Assembly: GCA_943349825.1 (NCBI GenBank)
Contig: CALQZQ010000002.1
Span: 124,001 to 188,000, forward strand
Direction of reading: 5' to 3'
DNA: 64,000 nucleotides
From: Candidatus Peribacteria bacterium
Lineage (GTDB): Bacteria; Patescibacteriota; Gracilibacteria; UBA1369; 2-02-FULL-48-14
Position 1 is the first letter of the stretch; each line of letters opens with the position of its first letter. Below the pieces are notes generated by a model. It did not search any database and was not told the origin of the DNA. It saw nothing but the letters and a program-made list of their open reading frames with translations. Positions 29,601 to 36,913 of the stretch are shown one piece after another. Both the position numbers and the translations under genes were made by a program.

Positions 29601-29746
29601 GCCGTCGTTTTGAAGTGACTCCCGAAGAAAAACAGAAACTCACCACCATCATCAAAGATGTTTACGCCGACATTCTAGATCTCAAATTCCTCCATCCCGA
29701 CGAATGGATCACTTGCGGAGAATGCGACTACTGCAAACTTTACTGA
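26672..29746 (+). CDS. UvrD/Rep-family DNA helicase with C-terminal PD-(D/E)XK nuclease
   Basis: A 1024-aa superfamily 1A helicase fused to a nuclease domain, in the style of AddA/AddB or PcrA-like recombination helicases. Helicase motifs in order are GPGTGKTQI (Walker A), CTFHAFC, VDEYQDTNGAQ (Walker B), VVGDDKQSIYRFQGA, NYRS and VALMTAHRSKGLEFEHVF, then LFYVALTRAKK. From about residue 780 a nuclease domain follows: CPRLFYY, FGTAIHEAL, GKLDKI and VDYKTGNP. The closing CGECDYC plus the earlier CPRLFYY give the four-cysteine pattern of AddB-type [4Fe-4S] nuclease domains. It likely resects broken DNA ends. It is coupled to the NUDIX gene. Confidence 0.93.
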   Translation: MSFDAAFAKLNEEQKAAASHIDGPMMVLAGPGTGKTQIIALRIAKILKETQLEPHNILCLTFTESGVAAMRRRLLEFIGTAAYAVRVCTFHAFCNDVIKENPEKFLFARELEPLTEIERIQLFRALLDDLPDGSPLRPFADPYFYQRDLIGTLQNLKREDITPDALAELLTSIEKTLAQHESAIETFIAIHGGSLKAEELFAMQKELEGTFLAAAFLGLDLDDKKSRTLAKNNLKTAYQDAKSHLPKQRALTEFYRSYQAALKLRGRYDYEDMILFTVDKLKADKELLARLQEQYQYILVDEYQDTNGAQNEVVRLLGSYYENPNIFVVGDDKQSIYRFQGASLENMLEFYRAYKSSIELVTLQSNYRSQQTVLDAASSLIRNNEQGLENLIPELKQNLTAATALPPQKLSVAELPTPDTERYFLSRQVQALIAAGTDPSEIAIFYRNNRDSEALAELFLRLKIPFHLYSGKNLLEDKELQKLIGLFEWLADPVHDRQLFFILNYDFLHFDALEILKLTRRAADQKTGLWEQLETASQPLQNFRQKTADWISASVNSTFVEFFELVLNDSGYLQNILKKPDHLEHLNRLNTFFDQVKQWNKANPRLQLKEFIDYLNLLRENKIALPEAELSTQKKAVALMTAHRSKGLEFEHVFIMQCVDKHWGNNPSRAKIKLPAGLLKTLDTLHKEKNEDERRLFYVALTRAKKSLTLSHAKLSETGREEMPSLFLAELDPATTQNLDTSQLEAEPEERLQANFYPLVKTATADETAFVKGLLQNYTMSVTHLNNYLTCPRLFYYNNLLRVPRAKTKQEAFGTAIHEALKDLLLQAKPDEKLLLDSFERHLKREILVDRDHRGILTFGRETLQNYFDHYQNEFNPKVLLEYNFAPHNVHLENVPITGKLDKIQILSETEKTVHTVDYKTGNPDSKSPELGPDGSYRRQIIFYQLLCDNSTQFPYKMVSGEIDFIQKSSKEHTFVRRRFEVTPEEKQKLTTIIKDVYADILDLKFLHPDEWITCGECDYCKLY

Positions 29747-30504
29747 CCGAAGTGCACGAAGTTCGCCTTCATGTTGCCGGGCTTTTTAAAGCCACCCGGT
29801 TGACCCAAAATGTAGAGGCGATCGCCCTTCTGGATCACTTCTTTCTCGGCCAAAACCGACAGCGGCACCTCCACAGTTTTTTCCGTGCCATCCGGTAGCA
29901 AAATCGTGACCTCAACGGTGTCTGCATCCACATTCTCCACTTGAGTCACTTCCCCAGAAGAGCTGTATTGGTAGTCGCTGGATTTCGTCACCACGGGGTT
30001 GAATAAAACCGAGCTCGCATCGGCCGTACTCGTACCACTTTGGGTCGCTCCCACCGCAATCCCTCCCACAAAAGATCCCGCGGCCACCACCACAAAGAGC
30101 CCTGCCATCACGCTGGAGAGTTTCCTGGCTCGCACGCCACGAATCATCAAATGGCGGATGCTATAGACCAAGCCCGCGAAGAAAATCAAAGCGGAAAGCA
30201 CCGGAACTTGTTCAAGGAGCGCCCGTGCACCTTCGTAAGTCAAAAGCACAGAAGGGTCCTCGTTCACCACACCCAAATAGCTCGACAAATCGCTGTTCAG
30301 CAGGTTCAAAACCACAGCCGTGAATCCATAGATCAGAGCAGTCACTCCAAAAGCCAACTTCAAGGAAGACCAAAAGACTTGGCGTCGTTCCAGCACCGCG
30401 GCTTTTTTGTCCACGGCTTGCATGATGCGGGCAGCGAGCCCAGCAGGCACGGCCACGTCAGGCTTCAGAGTTTTCAGCAATGGTTCGAGAGAGTCACTTT
30501 TCAT
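29740..30504 (-). CDS. Three-helix membrane protein, probable anti-sigma factor
   Basis: A 254-aa protein with a cytoplasmic N-terminal stretch of about 40 residues and three membrane segments (roughly 42-68, 98-118 and 127-150). A C-terminal extracytoplasmic domain contains VEVTILLPDGTEKTVEVPL and GDRLYILGQPG. The ATG overlaps the sigma-factor stop as ATGA. In many bacteria the gene after an ECF sigma factor encodes its membrane-bound inhibitor, and this layout fits. No zinc-anti-sigma HxxxCxxC motif is visible, so the role is inferred from position. The 3' end overlaps the helicase gene by 7 nt. Confidence 0.65.
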   Translation of the reverse strand: MKSDSLEPLLKTLKPDVAVPAGLAARIMQAVDKKAAVLERRQVFWSSLKLAFGVTALIYGFTAVVLNLLNSDLSSYLGVVNEDPSVLLTYEGARALLEQVPVLSALIFFAGLVYSIRHLMIRGVRARKLSSVMAGLFVVVAAGSFVGGIAVGATQSGTSTADASSVLFNPVVTKSSDYQYSSSGEVTQVENVDADTVEVTILLPDGTEKTVEVPLSVLAEKEVIQKGDRLYILGQPGGFKKPGNMKANFVHFGQ

Positions 30505-31067
30505 AGAGGGGCTAAATAAGATTTCAAAGTTTTTTTTGCGCGATTCAGGTGCACTTTCACGGTGTTCAGAGGGATTCGCAGCACCTCCGCAATCTCTTCA
30601 TAGGACAGGTCTTGAATGTAGCGCAGCTGCACCACCACCTGATATTTTTTCGGCAGCTTTTGGACCGCCGTTTGCACCTCCTCAACCACTTCGTGCTGAG
30701 CCGCTTTTTCCCGCGGGTTCAATTCTTTCCCCTGCACCCGTTCCACGAAGGAATCTTCCTCTTCTTCGCGTTCCAAGTCTGAGAAATTGAAGTTTTTTTT
30801 CTTCTTCGCCAGGTTGCGGCAGAGGTTCACGCAGATCGTCATCAGCCAGGGCTTCAGCAGGATTTCCCGATCGCTGTTCTTCATCAGCGATTCGTAGGCC
30901 CGGACGAAAGTTTCTTGAGCCACGTCCTGCGCATCTTCACTGTTGTGGGTGAATTTGTAGGCCAACCAGTATACGGGGCGATGGTATTTCTCAACGATCG
31001 CCGCAAACGCCGCTGATTCACCGGAGAGGAGGAATTCCTGGAGCAGAATGCTGTCTGGATCACGCAT
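30501..31067 (-). CDS. ECF-type RNA polymerase sigma factor
   Basis: A 188-aa sigma-70 family protein with only regions 2 and 4. Region 2 is EKYHRPVYWLAYKFTHNSEDAQDVAQETFVRAYESL, including the -10 recognition helix. Region 4 has LPKKYQVVVQLRYIQDLSYEEIAEVLRIPLNTVKVHLNRAKK, a typical helix-turn-helix for the -35. The linker between them is unusually acidic (DLEREEEEDSF). It is translationally coupled to the probable anti-sigma gene. A consensus TATAAT at 31079-31084 lies 11 nt before the ATG. Confidence 0.95.
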   Translation of the reverse strand: MRDPDSILLQEFLLSGESAAFAAIVEKYHRPVYWLAYKFTHNSEDAQDVAQETFVRAYESLMKNSDREILLKPWLMTICVNLCRNLAKKKKNFNFSDLEREEEEDSFVERVQGKELNPREKAAQHEVVEEVQTAVQKLPKKYQVVVQLRYIQDLSYEEIAEVLRIPLNTVKVHLNRAKKTLKSYLAPL

Positions 31068-31111
31068 GGTTTCATACTATTATACAATCGGGAAAAGAAA
31101 AAGTTTCGTGA

Positions 31112-31135
31112 AACAATTGGCGCCGCCTAATTGTT
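31112..31135. promoter_or_regulatory. Inverted repeat between the sigma factor and the secreted-protein gene
   Basis: AACAATT and AATTGTT form a perfect 7-bp inverted repeat with a 10-bp GC-rich spacer, in the divergent intergenic region. A nearby TGAAAC resembles -35 elements of ECF promoters. It may be an operator, or part of a promoter read by the neighbouring sigma factor; both are guesses. Confidence 0.35.
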
Positions 31136-31168
31136 TAAGCCACTGTCTTCACTCTTTAACCCTATTTT

Positions 31169-31600
31169 ATGAAGAACTTCATTTTTACTTCCCTCCTCAC
31201 AACCCTCCTCCTTGTAGTCCTGGTCCCTGCGGCTTCCGCCTCGAGCATCGGCACTAGCCCTCTGCTCAGCAACCCGGACAAGCTCGCGGAAATCGCCACA
31301 GCTTTCGGTATTTCCACAGAAACCCTCACCACGGAATTGGAAGAAGGCAACACTCTCAAGCAAATCGCCATGGAATACAAAGTACCCAAAGAAACAGCGA
31401 GTACTTACATCAAAAACCACTTCAAGCGTCTCACCGACGATCAACTCCAGCAAATCGCCACGGAACTGAACATCACCACGGACGAAGTAAAGGCGGCACT
31501 CAAAGATAAAACTTTAAAGACGCTCTTCGATGCCCAAGGCACCGACATCAAAATCTTCATGGAAAGCATTGGCGCACCAAAGCCTAAGCACAAACAGTAG
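31169..31600 (+). CDS. Secreted small helical protein, divergent from the ECF sigma operon
   Basis: A 143-aa protein with a signal peptide (MKNFIFTSLLTTLLLVVLVP, cleavage likely after ASA). The mature part holds two similar helical modules: DKLAEIATAFGISTETLTTEL and DDQLQQIATELNITTDEVKAAL, each followed by LK. These modules look like helix-turn-helix-type repeats, as in some secreted CPR proteins. No enzyme motif is present. Its divergent position next to the ECF sigma factor makes it a candidate target of that regulator. Confidence 0.7.
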   Translation: MKNFIFTSLLTTLLLVVLVPAASASSIGTSPLLSNPDKLAEIATAFGISTETLTTELEEGNTLKQIAMEYKVPKETASTYIKNHFKRLTDDQLQQIATELNITTDEVKAALKDKTLKTLFDAQGTDIKIFMESIGAPKPKHKQ

Positions 31601-32806
31601 TCACAAATACTTCGCTATGCCGTGTGACAACGCATAAGTCACCGGCGTAGTGAGGAGGGTTTGGGCGCAAGGTCCAATGGCAAAATGGCGTTCAGGCGAA
31701 AAGTCCCGGTCGAATTCTTTGCGTCCGATCAAGATTTTTTCTGCCGCATACACCCCGAGTGCCGCCGCCCAAGGCAGCCCAGTGGCGGCGCCCACATACC
31801 AAATCTTTTTATTGTTTTTGTCCGGCCCCATGATGGGGAGCAAATCCTTACTCACACCCAGCATGCCGGGCCACACGGTATCTATTTCAAAGTCGAGAGC
31901 AGGGAACTTCCCGTGGATGTAATTCTTGAGTCGCCGTTCAAAGTGCGCGACATTATTACTGAGCTGCCGCGCGTAAGTATACAAAAGATCACCCCCACCA
32001 ATGAGTAGGCGCTGGTCCCCGGTGACTCTAAAATAGTTGTAGACAAGGTCCGTGTCCCACACCATCATTTCTCCGTCCGGGAATATCTTTTTGATCTGAA
32101 GACTAGACAAAGGTTTTGTGATGCCCAGAAAAGTCTGCACATGATAAACCTCCTTTTTCAGAGCGCCCATGTCGGGGATAAACCGGTCCCCACAGACGAT
32201 GATGTGCTCCACAGAAATCTGCCCGCCTGCCGTAAAAACCGTGGCCCCCTCAATCCGCTCGCAGGCAGTGCCTTCATAAATAGGAACCCCGGCAGCGACC
32301 AGCGCGTCGCGCAATGCCTGGCAATACAAATAACTGTTGATCCCAAAAGTTTCTGGGTAGCGCACGGCTCCAAAGTAGTCACCTGAGCCCAACACCTCCT
32401 CCAACTCCTCTTTTTCATACAAAGTGCTTGCATAACCGAGCTGCCTCCGCGCCTCGTGCTCTTTTTTAATACTCTCAAAACCAGAGCTATTGTTGGCCAC
32501 AAACAAAGAATCCTGCACTTGAATATCGCAAGAAATCTTATAACGTTTGATGTTTTCACGAATACCGTCGACCCCTGAACGCACAAATTCCCAAATCTCC
32601 TTGGCTTTCTTGGAGCCATACGTTTTCAAAAGAGAGCTGAGCTCAATTTCCGAGTCAGGAGTAATAAAGCCGGAGGTTTTGCCGCTTGCCCCAGCTCCAC
32701 AAAACTCTTTCTCAATCAGCACCACCGGCACGCCAGCTGCATGCAGCCTCTGGGCACAGGAAAGTCCTGCCATTCCACCTCCCACCACCACTACAGTCGT
32801 TTCCAT
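31601..32806 (-). CDS. FAD-dependent amine/amino-acid oxidoreductase (DAO family)
   Basis: A 401-aa flavoprotein. The N-terminal Rossmann motif is TVVVVGGGMAGLSCAQRL with IEKEFCGAGASGKTSGF as the second FAD segment. Later come RLLIGGGDLLYTYA and a C-terminal YVGAATGLPWAAALG that closes the FAD site. The layout matches the DadA / glycine oxidase / gamma-glutamylputrescine oxidase group. The substrate cannot be inferred from this context. It is convergent with the secreted-protein gene, directly adjacent. Confidence 0.88.
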   Translation of the reverse strand: METTVVVVGGGMAGLSCAQRLHAAGVPVVLIEKEFCGAGASGKTSGFITPDSEIELSSLLKTYGSKKAKEIWEFVRSGVDGIRENIKRYKISCDIQVQDSLFVANNSSGFESIKKEHEARRQLGYASTLYEKEELEEVLGSGDYFGAVRYPETFGINSYLYCQALRDALVAAGVPIYEGTACERIEGATVFTAGGQISVEHIIVCGDRFIPDMGALKKEVYHVQTFLGITKPLSSLQIKKIFPDGEMMVWDTDLVYNYFRVTGDQRLLIGGGDLLYTYARQLSNNVAHFERRLKNYIHGKFPALDFEIDTVWPGMLGVSKDLLPIMGPDKNNKKIWYVGAATGLPWAAALGVYAAEKILIGRKEFDRDFSPERHFAIGPCAQTLLTTPVTYALSHGIAKYL

Positions 32807-32947
32807 TTCACCTGAAAAAAACGCCGTCGGCTGAGGCTTCTTTTCACGATACCAATAGACGTGTGAAGGCGTTTGTATGACCCCAGGATCGCATTAACTT
32901 TACCCTAATACAAGGGCCAAAAATGGCTTTCAAAATCGCCACCTGGC

Positions 32948-34651
32948 TTAAAGCTCGAAAGGAAGGGCTAAAACATCGCCTTTGCGCAAGTCTGCAGCGG
33001 CTGCTCTTCCAATACGATTGTAATCCCAGAAGACTCGATCGAAGCTCAGGTCCTTATGTTGTTTCTGTATTCGCGTAAGTATTTCACCGGCAGAATCACC
33101 CTTTCTTACAGTATACAAAGCCACCTTTTTCGGACTAGTGGCAAGATAAGCTTTTGCCAATTCAAGTTTGTCCTGAGGCACCCACAACTGAACAGTTCCT
33201 GCATTATAGTCTTGATCCCGTGGATCCCCATAATAAGCTCCTGCTCGCACAAACGCGGCATTCCTTCCCAGCAAACGAAACTCCTCAGGGGTCAATCCCA
33301 AGTGTTCAGCAAACTGAACAAGGTCTAAGCCGACAGGAACCTCCATGCTTGGGGTGTGGGCAAGCTCTGCAACAAAATCCTGCACAGGAGTTTGAGGCTT
33401 TACCAGAGAATACGTCTTCCCTTTGAATTCAAGTTCCATCGTCCCTCCAGCCTCAAGTGCATGCCATTGATCCATAAGTTCCTTGAATGCAAAAGCCTGC
33501 CATAAATAAGTTTGTCGTTCAGTTTTCGCCCCCTCGCTGTCGCTGGTTCTGAGCGCGTGCCCCATGTCCATATCGAAAGAAGTGACCAAATTCAAAGAAA
33601 ACAGAGAAACTCCATCTTCATTGACAATGTCTTTTCCTTCCACTGTGGCTTCTAAGAAATTCGTAAATACAAGTTTCGCTACACCGGCCGCACCCATGTT
33701 GTAGGAGTGGATGGCAAAGCCTTCGGGATCCGCAATTTTTACAGGTTCGGAAGGAATGGTCTTCGCGACTATGGACGCATAGCGATCTTGATAACGAGCC
33801 CTTGGAGTTTTAGGAATACTCAAGCGCTCTTCAAAGGCATCCAGCCTGGTTTGATGCGTAGTGGAATTCACTTCAGCTTCAAGCCATTGTTGAATCGAGC
33901 CGGAATACTTCTCCAAAAGCCCCTGGATGGTTTCAGGAAACTTGTCGCCCAGCAGTTTTAGGTAAGCTAAACCATAGAGGATCCCATACAAAGGATCGTA
34001 GCGCAGGTCGTACCAAGCATTCATCTTTTTAGAATCAATACCAAGCTCATCAGGCTTCATCTCTGGGTAGGCACGCAGCAAAACAGAACGGGTGTCACTC
34101 ACGGCATCTTTACCAATTTGTCCCAGACCTGAGTAACCGGAAGGGGACCGTTTAAGCGGATTGAATCCGGCCTCTATGCCGAAATAAGCAAGCACATCGG
34201 GATCCAGACCAACAGATTGAGCGTGGTCTTGAATCAAGGTTTCATACCTTCCCATTCGAAGCAAAACTCCATGAAAATCCTCCTCAATCGCCCGTTTCCA
34301 ATAATCCTCATTGAGCTCACCTTTTTTGCGGGCGCTGAACTTCAACAACAAATGTTGAAGCGCTTTTTCATGCATTTCTTTGAACCTAACTTCGTCTAGG
34401 ATCTCAATGCTATGGCCTAAAAATTTAATCTGTGGACGCCCCGGCTCAACTTCAACAGGTTCAACTGGCGCCACAGGAGCGGGCTCTACTATTTCCTCCG
34501 TACATCCGCCCACACCAGGGATGCTAGCCATACCCAGCACCGCAGCTAAGCCGCCCAGAAAAGATCGACGGTCCACATCAAGTTCCTGAGACCTCAAAGG
34601 CGCCTCAGTTAAGTCCTCACTGCCATCCTGGATTTCACCGCCAAGCTTCAT
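32948..34651 (-). CDS. Lytic transglycosylase-like lipoprotein with LysM domain
   Basis: A 567-aa protein. The N-terminus has a twin-arginine-like signal (DRRSFLGGLAAVLGMAS) ending in a lipobox with GVGGC, so it may be exported folded and then lipidated. The catalytic region resembles SLT transglycosylases: YFGIEAGFNPLKRSPSGYSG with the conserved Glu, followed by GLGQIGKDA. The C-terminal 55 residues (LYTVRKGDSAGEILTRI ... LRKGDVLALP) form a LysM-type peptidoglycan-binding domain. It likely cleaves peptidoglycan glycan strands at the membrane surface. A leaderless promoter precedes the ATG. Confidence 0.85.
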   Translation of the reverse strand: MKLGGEIQDGSEDLTEAPLRSQELDVDRRSFLGGLAAVLGMASIPGVGGCTEEIVEPAPVAPVEPVEVEPGRPQIKFLGHSIEILDEVRFKEMHEKALQHLLLKFSARKKGELNEDYWKRAIEEDFHGVLLRMGRYETLIQDHAQSVGLDPDVLAYFGIEAGFNPLKRSPSGYSGLGQIGKDAVSDTRSVLLRAYPEMKPDELGIDSKKMNAWYDLRYDPLYGILYGLAYLKLLGDKFPETIQGLLEKYSGSIQQWLEAEVNSTTHQTRLDAFEERLSIPKTPRARYQDRYASIVAKTIPSEPVKIADPEGFAIHSYNMGAAGVAKLVFTNFLEATVEGKDIVNEDGVSLFSLNLVTSFDMDMGHALRTSDSEGAKTERQTYLWQAFAFKELMDQWHALEAGGTMELEFKGKTYSLVKPQTPVQDFVAELAHTPSMEVPVGLDLVQFAEHLGLTPEEFRLLGRNAAFVRAGAYYGDPRDQDYNAGTVQLWVPQDKLELAKAYLATSPKKVALYTVRKGDSAGEILTRIQKQHKDLSFDRVFWDYNRIGRAAAADLRKGDVLALPFEL

Positions 34652-34657
34652 GCCCGA

Positions 34658-34666
34658 ACAATAACA
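34658..34666 (-). promoter_or_regulatory. Extended -10 promoter of the leaderless transglycosylase gene
   Basis: On the minus strand TGT-TATTGT is followed by exactly 6 nt (TCGGGC) and ATG at 34651. Confidence 0.55.
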
Positions 34667-34687
34667 TTATTTAGAATAATGTCAATC

Positions 34688-34764
34688 TGGTGGGCGATAG
34701 TGGATTCGAACCACCGACCTCCACAATGTCAATGTGGCGCTCTAACCAACTGAGCTAACCGCCC
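34688..34764 (-). tRNA. tRNA-Val (GAC)
   Basis: On the minus strand the acceptor GGGCGGT pairs with ATCGCCC. The D arm, an anticodon stem CCACA/TGTGG with loop TTGACAT (anticodon GAC) and a T arm with GGTTCGAATCC are normal. The 3' CCA is encoded. Confidence 0.95.
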
Positions 34765-34792
34765 ACGGTAGCCTTAGGAAAGCCCGCACATT

Positions 34793-35986
34793 CTACTGAA
34801 CGATGGGCGTTCCTGCAAGAGTGCCATCGGGAATCTGCTCAGCGCCGCTTTCCAGAGCGTCGAGGACTTCTTGAAAAGTCAGGTCAGGATTCTCCATAAG
34901 CAATCGAGCCACGGCCGCGCTCACAATCGCTGTGGCCTGGGAAGTCCCACTCTTATAGCCGTATTCATTGTGGGGCAGGGAAGAGCGCACATGATAGCCG
35001 TAAGCCGCCACATCCACCCACACTCCGTAATTGGAACTGGGCAACTTGTGCCCCGTGGCATCGGTGCTGGCCACCGCAATGGTTTGAGCATAGTGCCCAG
35101 GGTAAAATCCGGTATCGGCACCATTGTTACCCGCCGCCGCCACCACAAGCACGCCCTGCGCGTAAGCTGTGCTCACCAATGCTTCCAGAGCGTAAGAAGG
35201 AGAAGGTACCCCAAAACTGGAATTGATCAGATCCACATCGTCATCCAGAGCCTTGGAATACGCTTCGAGCACATTAGAGAGCTTACCGCCGCTGGCTCCC
35301 ACTATCTTATACGGCACGATTTCCACACCCGGCGCGTAAGTCGCAATGATGCCCGCAATATGCGTGCCATGCCCCACGTCGTCGTACATGCTGTCGTCGT
35401 CGTCCACGGTGTTCCAACCGGTTTGCACCGTAGTGCTTGCAAAAATTTCATGCGTTTCATCCATCCCGCTATCGATCACTGCCACTTTCACCGGAGAATC
35501 CACTTCCGAAGACAACTCTACAGGGGGGAGTTCCGGCGCAGCGCCCTGGAGCCTCCAAGTGAAAACAGGGCTTTCTAAACTCAAAATCTGGTCGCTCTCC
35601 ACATGTTCAAACTCAGGAACGCTAGCAGCATAGTCCGCCGCCGCGGCCGCCAAAGCCTCCGGACTCAAAGGAGTCGTGGGTTGAATCAGCAACATAGATT
35701 CGCCTCCATCCAGCGTCGCCACTAGGCCGAGTGCATTGGGATCAGCCTGTTCCAAGGGGAGCAGGGCATCAGCTTGGTAGAGTTGAGTCATCACGGGCGA
35801 ATCCGAAGTCCCGGAAAGGTCCTCCATAGACATGCCATAGCTGTGATTGAGCAGACTGAGTTGTTTCAGAGAATCGCTGGAGAAAGCCGAAAAATGAGGG
35901 TGCAGCTGAGCGTCGATCGTAGCGAGCGTCAAAGCCACCGCAATGGCCAAGGTCACCGGTACATAAGAGAGCCATTTTCGGTTCAT
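34793..35986 (-). CDS. Subtilisin-like serine protease (S8 family), exported
   Basis: I use ATG 35986 (MNRKWLSYVPVTLAIAVALT), which opens with a signal peptide or anchor; the track start at 36094 is far upstream with no support. The 397-aa protein has a prodomain-like region to about residue 150, then the S8 catalytic domain. The triad is visible: Asp in VAVIDSGMD, His in GHGTHIAGI and Ser in SGTSQATAI, with the oxyanion Asn in AAAGNNGA. It probably degrades or matures extracellular proteins. No C-terminal anchor is present. Confidence 0.92.
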   Translation of the reverse strand: MNRKWLSYVPVTLAIAVALTLATIDAQLHPHFSAFSSDSLKQLSLLNHSYGMSMEDLSGTSDSPVMTQLYQADALLPLEQADPNALGLVATLDGGESMLLIQPTTPLSPEALAAAAADYAASVPEFEHVESDQILSLESPVFTWRLQGAAPELPPVELSSEVDSPVKVAVIDSGMDETHEIFASTTVQTGWNTVDDDDSMYDDVGHGTHIAGIIATYAPGVEIVPYKIVGASGGKLSNVLEAYSKALDDDVDLINSSFGVPSPSYALEALVSTAYAQGVLVVAAAGNNGADTGFYPGHYAQTIAVASTDATGHKLPSSNYGVWVDVAAYGYHVRSSLPHNEYGYKSGTSQATAIVSAAVARLLMENPDLTFQEVLDALESGAEQIPDGTLAGTPIVQ

Positions 35987-36040
35987 GGGGCATGAAATTA
36001 ACCTGTTAAAGTAACAATCCCACAAATCCCACAAAAAGAC

Positions 36041-36069
36041 TAGACAAGATTCCCGGGATTGTATATAAT
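36041..36069 (+). promoter_or_regulatory. Strong promoter of a small-RNA candidate
   Basis: TAGACA (-35), a 17-bp spacer and consensus TATAAT (-10) at 36064-36069 predict transcription from about 36076. No gene starts within the next 100 bases apart from a 16-codon ORF, and a terminator follows. Confidence 0.65.
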
Positions 36070-36075
36070 GAACAC

Positions 36076-36163
36076 TTGTTTGACACTTAGTCAAATAAGG
36101 AGAATAAATTTAATTACGGTTGGAGAGGGCTCTTCATGGCGTGGAGGGGGCCCTCTTTTGTTT
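36076..36163 (+). ncRNA. Candidate small RNA or attenuated leader (about 88 nt)
   Basis: The predicted transcript opens with a hairpin TTTGAC-ACTTA-GTCAAA (36079-36095), followed by AAGGAG. It ends with a terminator whose arms AGAGGGC and GCCCTCT (36124-36156) are followed by TTTTGTTT. The 239-aa gene at 36194 has its own -10 box after the terminator, so this RNA looks like an independent unit. An attenuator leader for that gene is the alternative. No known RNA family was recognised. Confidence 0.5.
36124..36163 (+). terminator. Rho-independent terminator of the small-RNA candidate
   Basis: A 7-bp perfect stem (AGAGGGC with GCCCTCT) is directly followed by a T-rich run TTTTGTTT. Confidence 0.6.
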
Positions 36164-36175
36164 CCGCTGAATTTA

Positions 36176-36184
36176 TGTTAAAAT
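36176..36184 (+). promoter_or_regulatory. Extended -10 promoter for the 239-aa gene
   Basis: TGT-TAAAAT ends 9 nt before the ATG at 36194, predicting a leader of about three bases. Confidence 0.5.
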
Positions 36185-36193
36185 AGAGACGCA

Positions 36194-36913
36194 ATGGACG
36201 ATCAAAACAACCAGAATCAAGGGGGCGGGTACATGGGAGGCTTCTCGTTTGGTACGGGAGGTTCTCAACCAACCCCACCACCACCTCCTCCGGTGCAACA
36301 ACCCGTGCAGCCTGTTCAACCTGCGTATCAGCAGCCTGTTTACAATCAACCGGCGGCTCAGCCCGTGTACGAGCAACCGGCCTACCAACAACCTGTTGCA
36401 CCCCAGCCTTACCAAGCCCCGCAGCCTGCTTATCAAGCCCCTCAACCGGCTTATCAGGCTCCTGCTCCGCAAGCCCCCATGGGTGGCGGAATGATGGGCG
36501 ACGACCAAGGTGCTGGTGGCCAGCCTCCTTTCGATCCCAACTACCGTTTTGGAGATCGAATGAAGAACTTCACCACGAGCATCGCGTGTCCCGCGCACAG
36601 CCTCAAGTTCGACGAAGCCTACTTCATCAATCTCTTAGCCGGCTCCATTTCACTGAGCAAGGACGAAAAGAAAAAAATCGTCGAATCCATTCCCAAACTC
36701 CGCCAAGAACAAGTGGACGAACTCATTCGCATCTTTGAAGAAGAACGCGCCAAGTTCGTGGAACTTTCCGCCAAGCACGGAGCCCAACTCAAAAAACTCG
36801 AAGACCAACACGCTGCCGACTGGCGCGACCTCGAAATCGAACAAAAAGCCGTCGCCCAAAAAGCCGACGAACAAAACAAGGCAGATGATATTAGAAAGCA
36901 GTTGGGGATTTAG
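36194..36913 (+). CDS. Pro/Gln/Tyr-rich protein with charged helical domain, paralogue of the 11891 gene
   Basis: A 239-aa protein. Residues about 25-110 are low complexity with a repeating YQAPQPA / QPVYEQPA unit. After a Gly/Met linker, residues about 120-239 form a charged helical domain: DEAYFINLLAGSISLSKDEK, SIPKLRQEQVDELIRIFEEE, then KKLEDQHAADWRDLE. That domain is clearly related to the one in the 156-aa protein at 11891. No signal peptide is present. The low-complexity part suggests a flexible or scaffold role, but the function is unknown. It overlaps the convergent proS by 4 nt. Confidence 0.75.
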   Translation: MDDQNNQNQGGGYMGGFSFGTGGSQPTPPPPPPVQQPVQPVQPAYQQPVYNQPAAQPVYEQPAYQQPVAPQPYQAPQPAYQAPQPAYQAPAPQAPMGGGMMGDDQGAGGQPPFDPNYRFGDRMKNFTTSIACPAHSLKFDEAYFINLLAGSISLSKDEKKKIVESIPKLRQEQVDELIRIFEEERAKFVELSAKHGAQLKKLEDQHAADWRDLEIEQKAVAQKADEQNKADDIRKQLGI

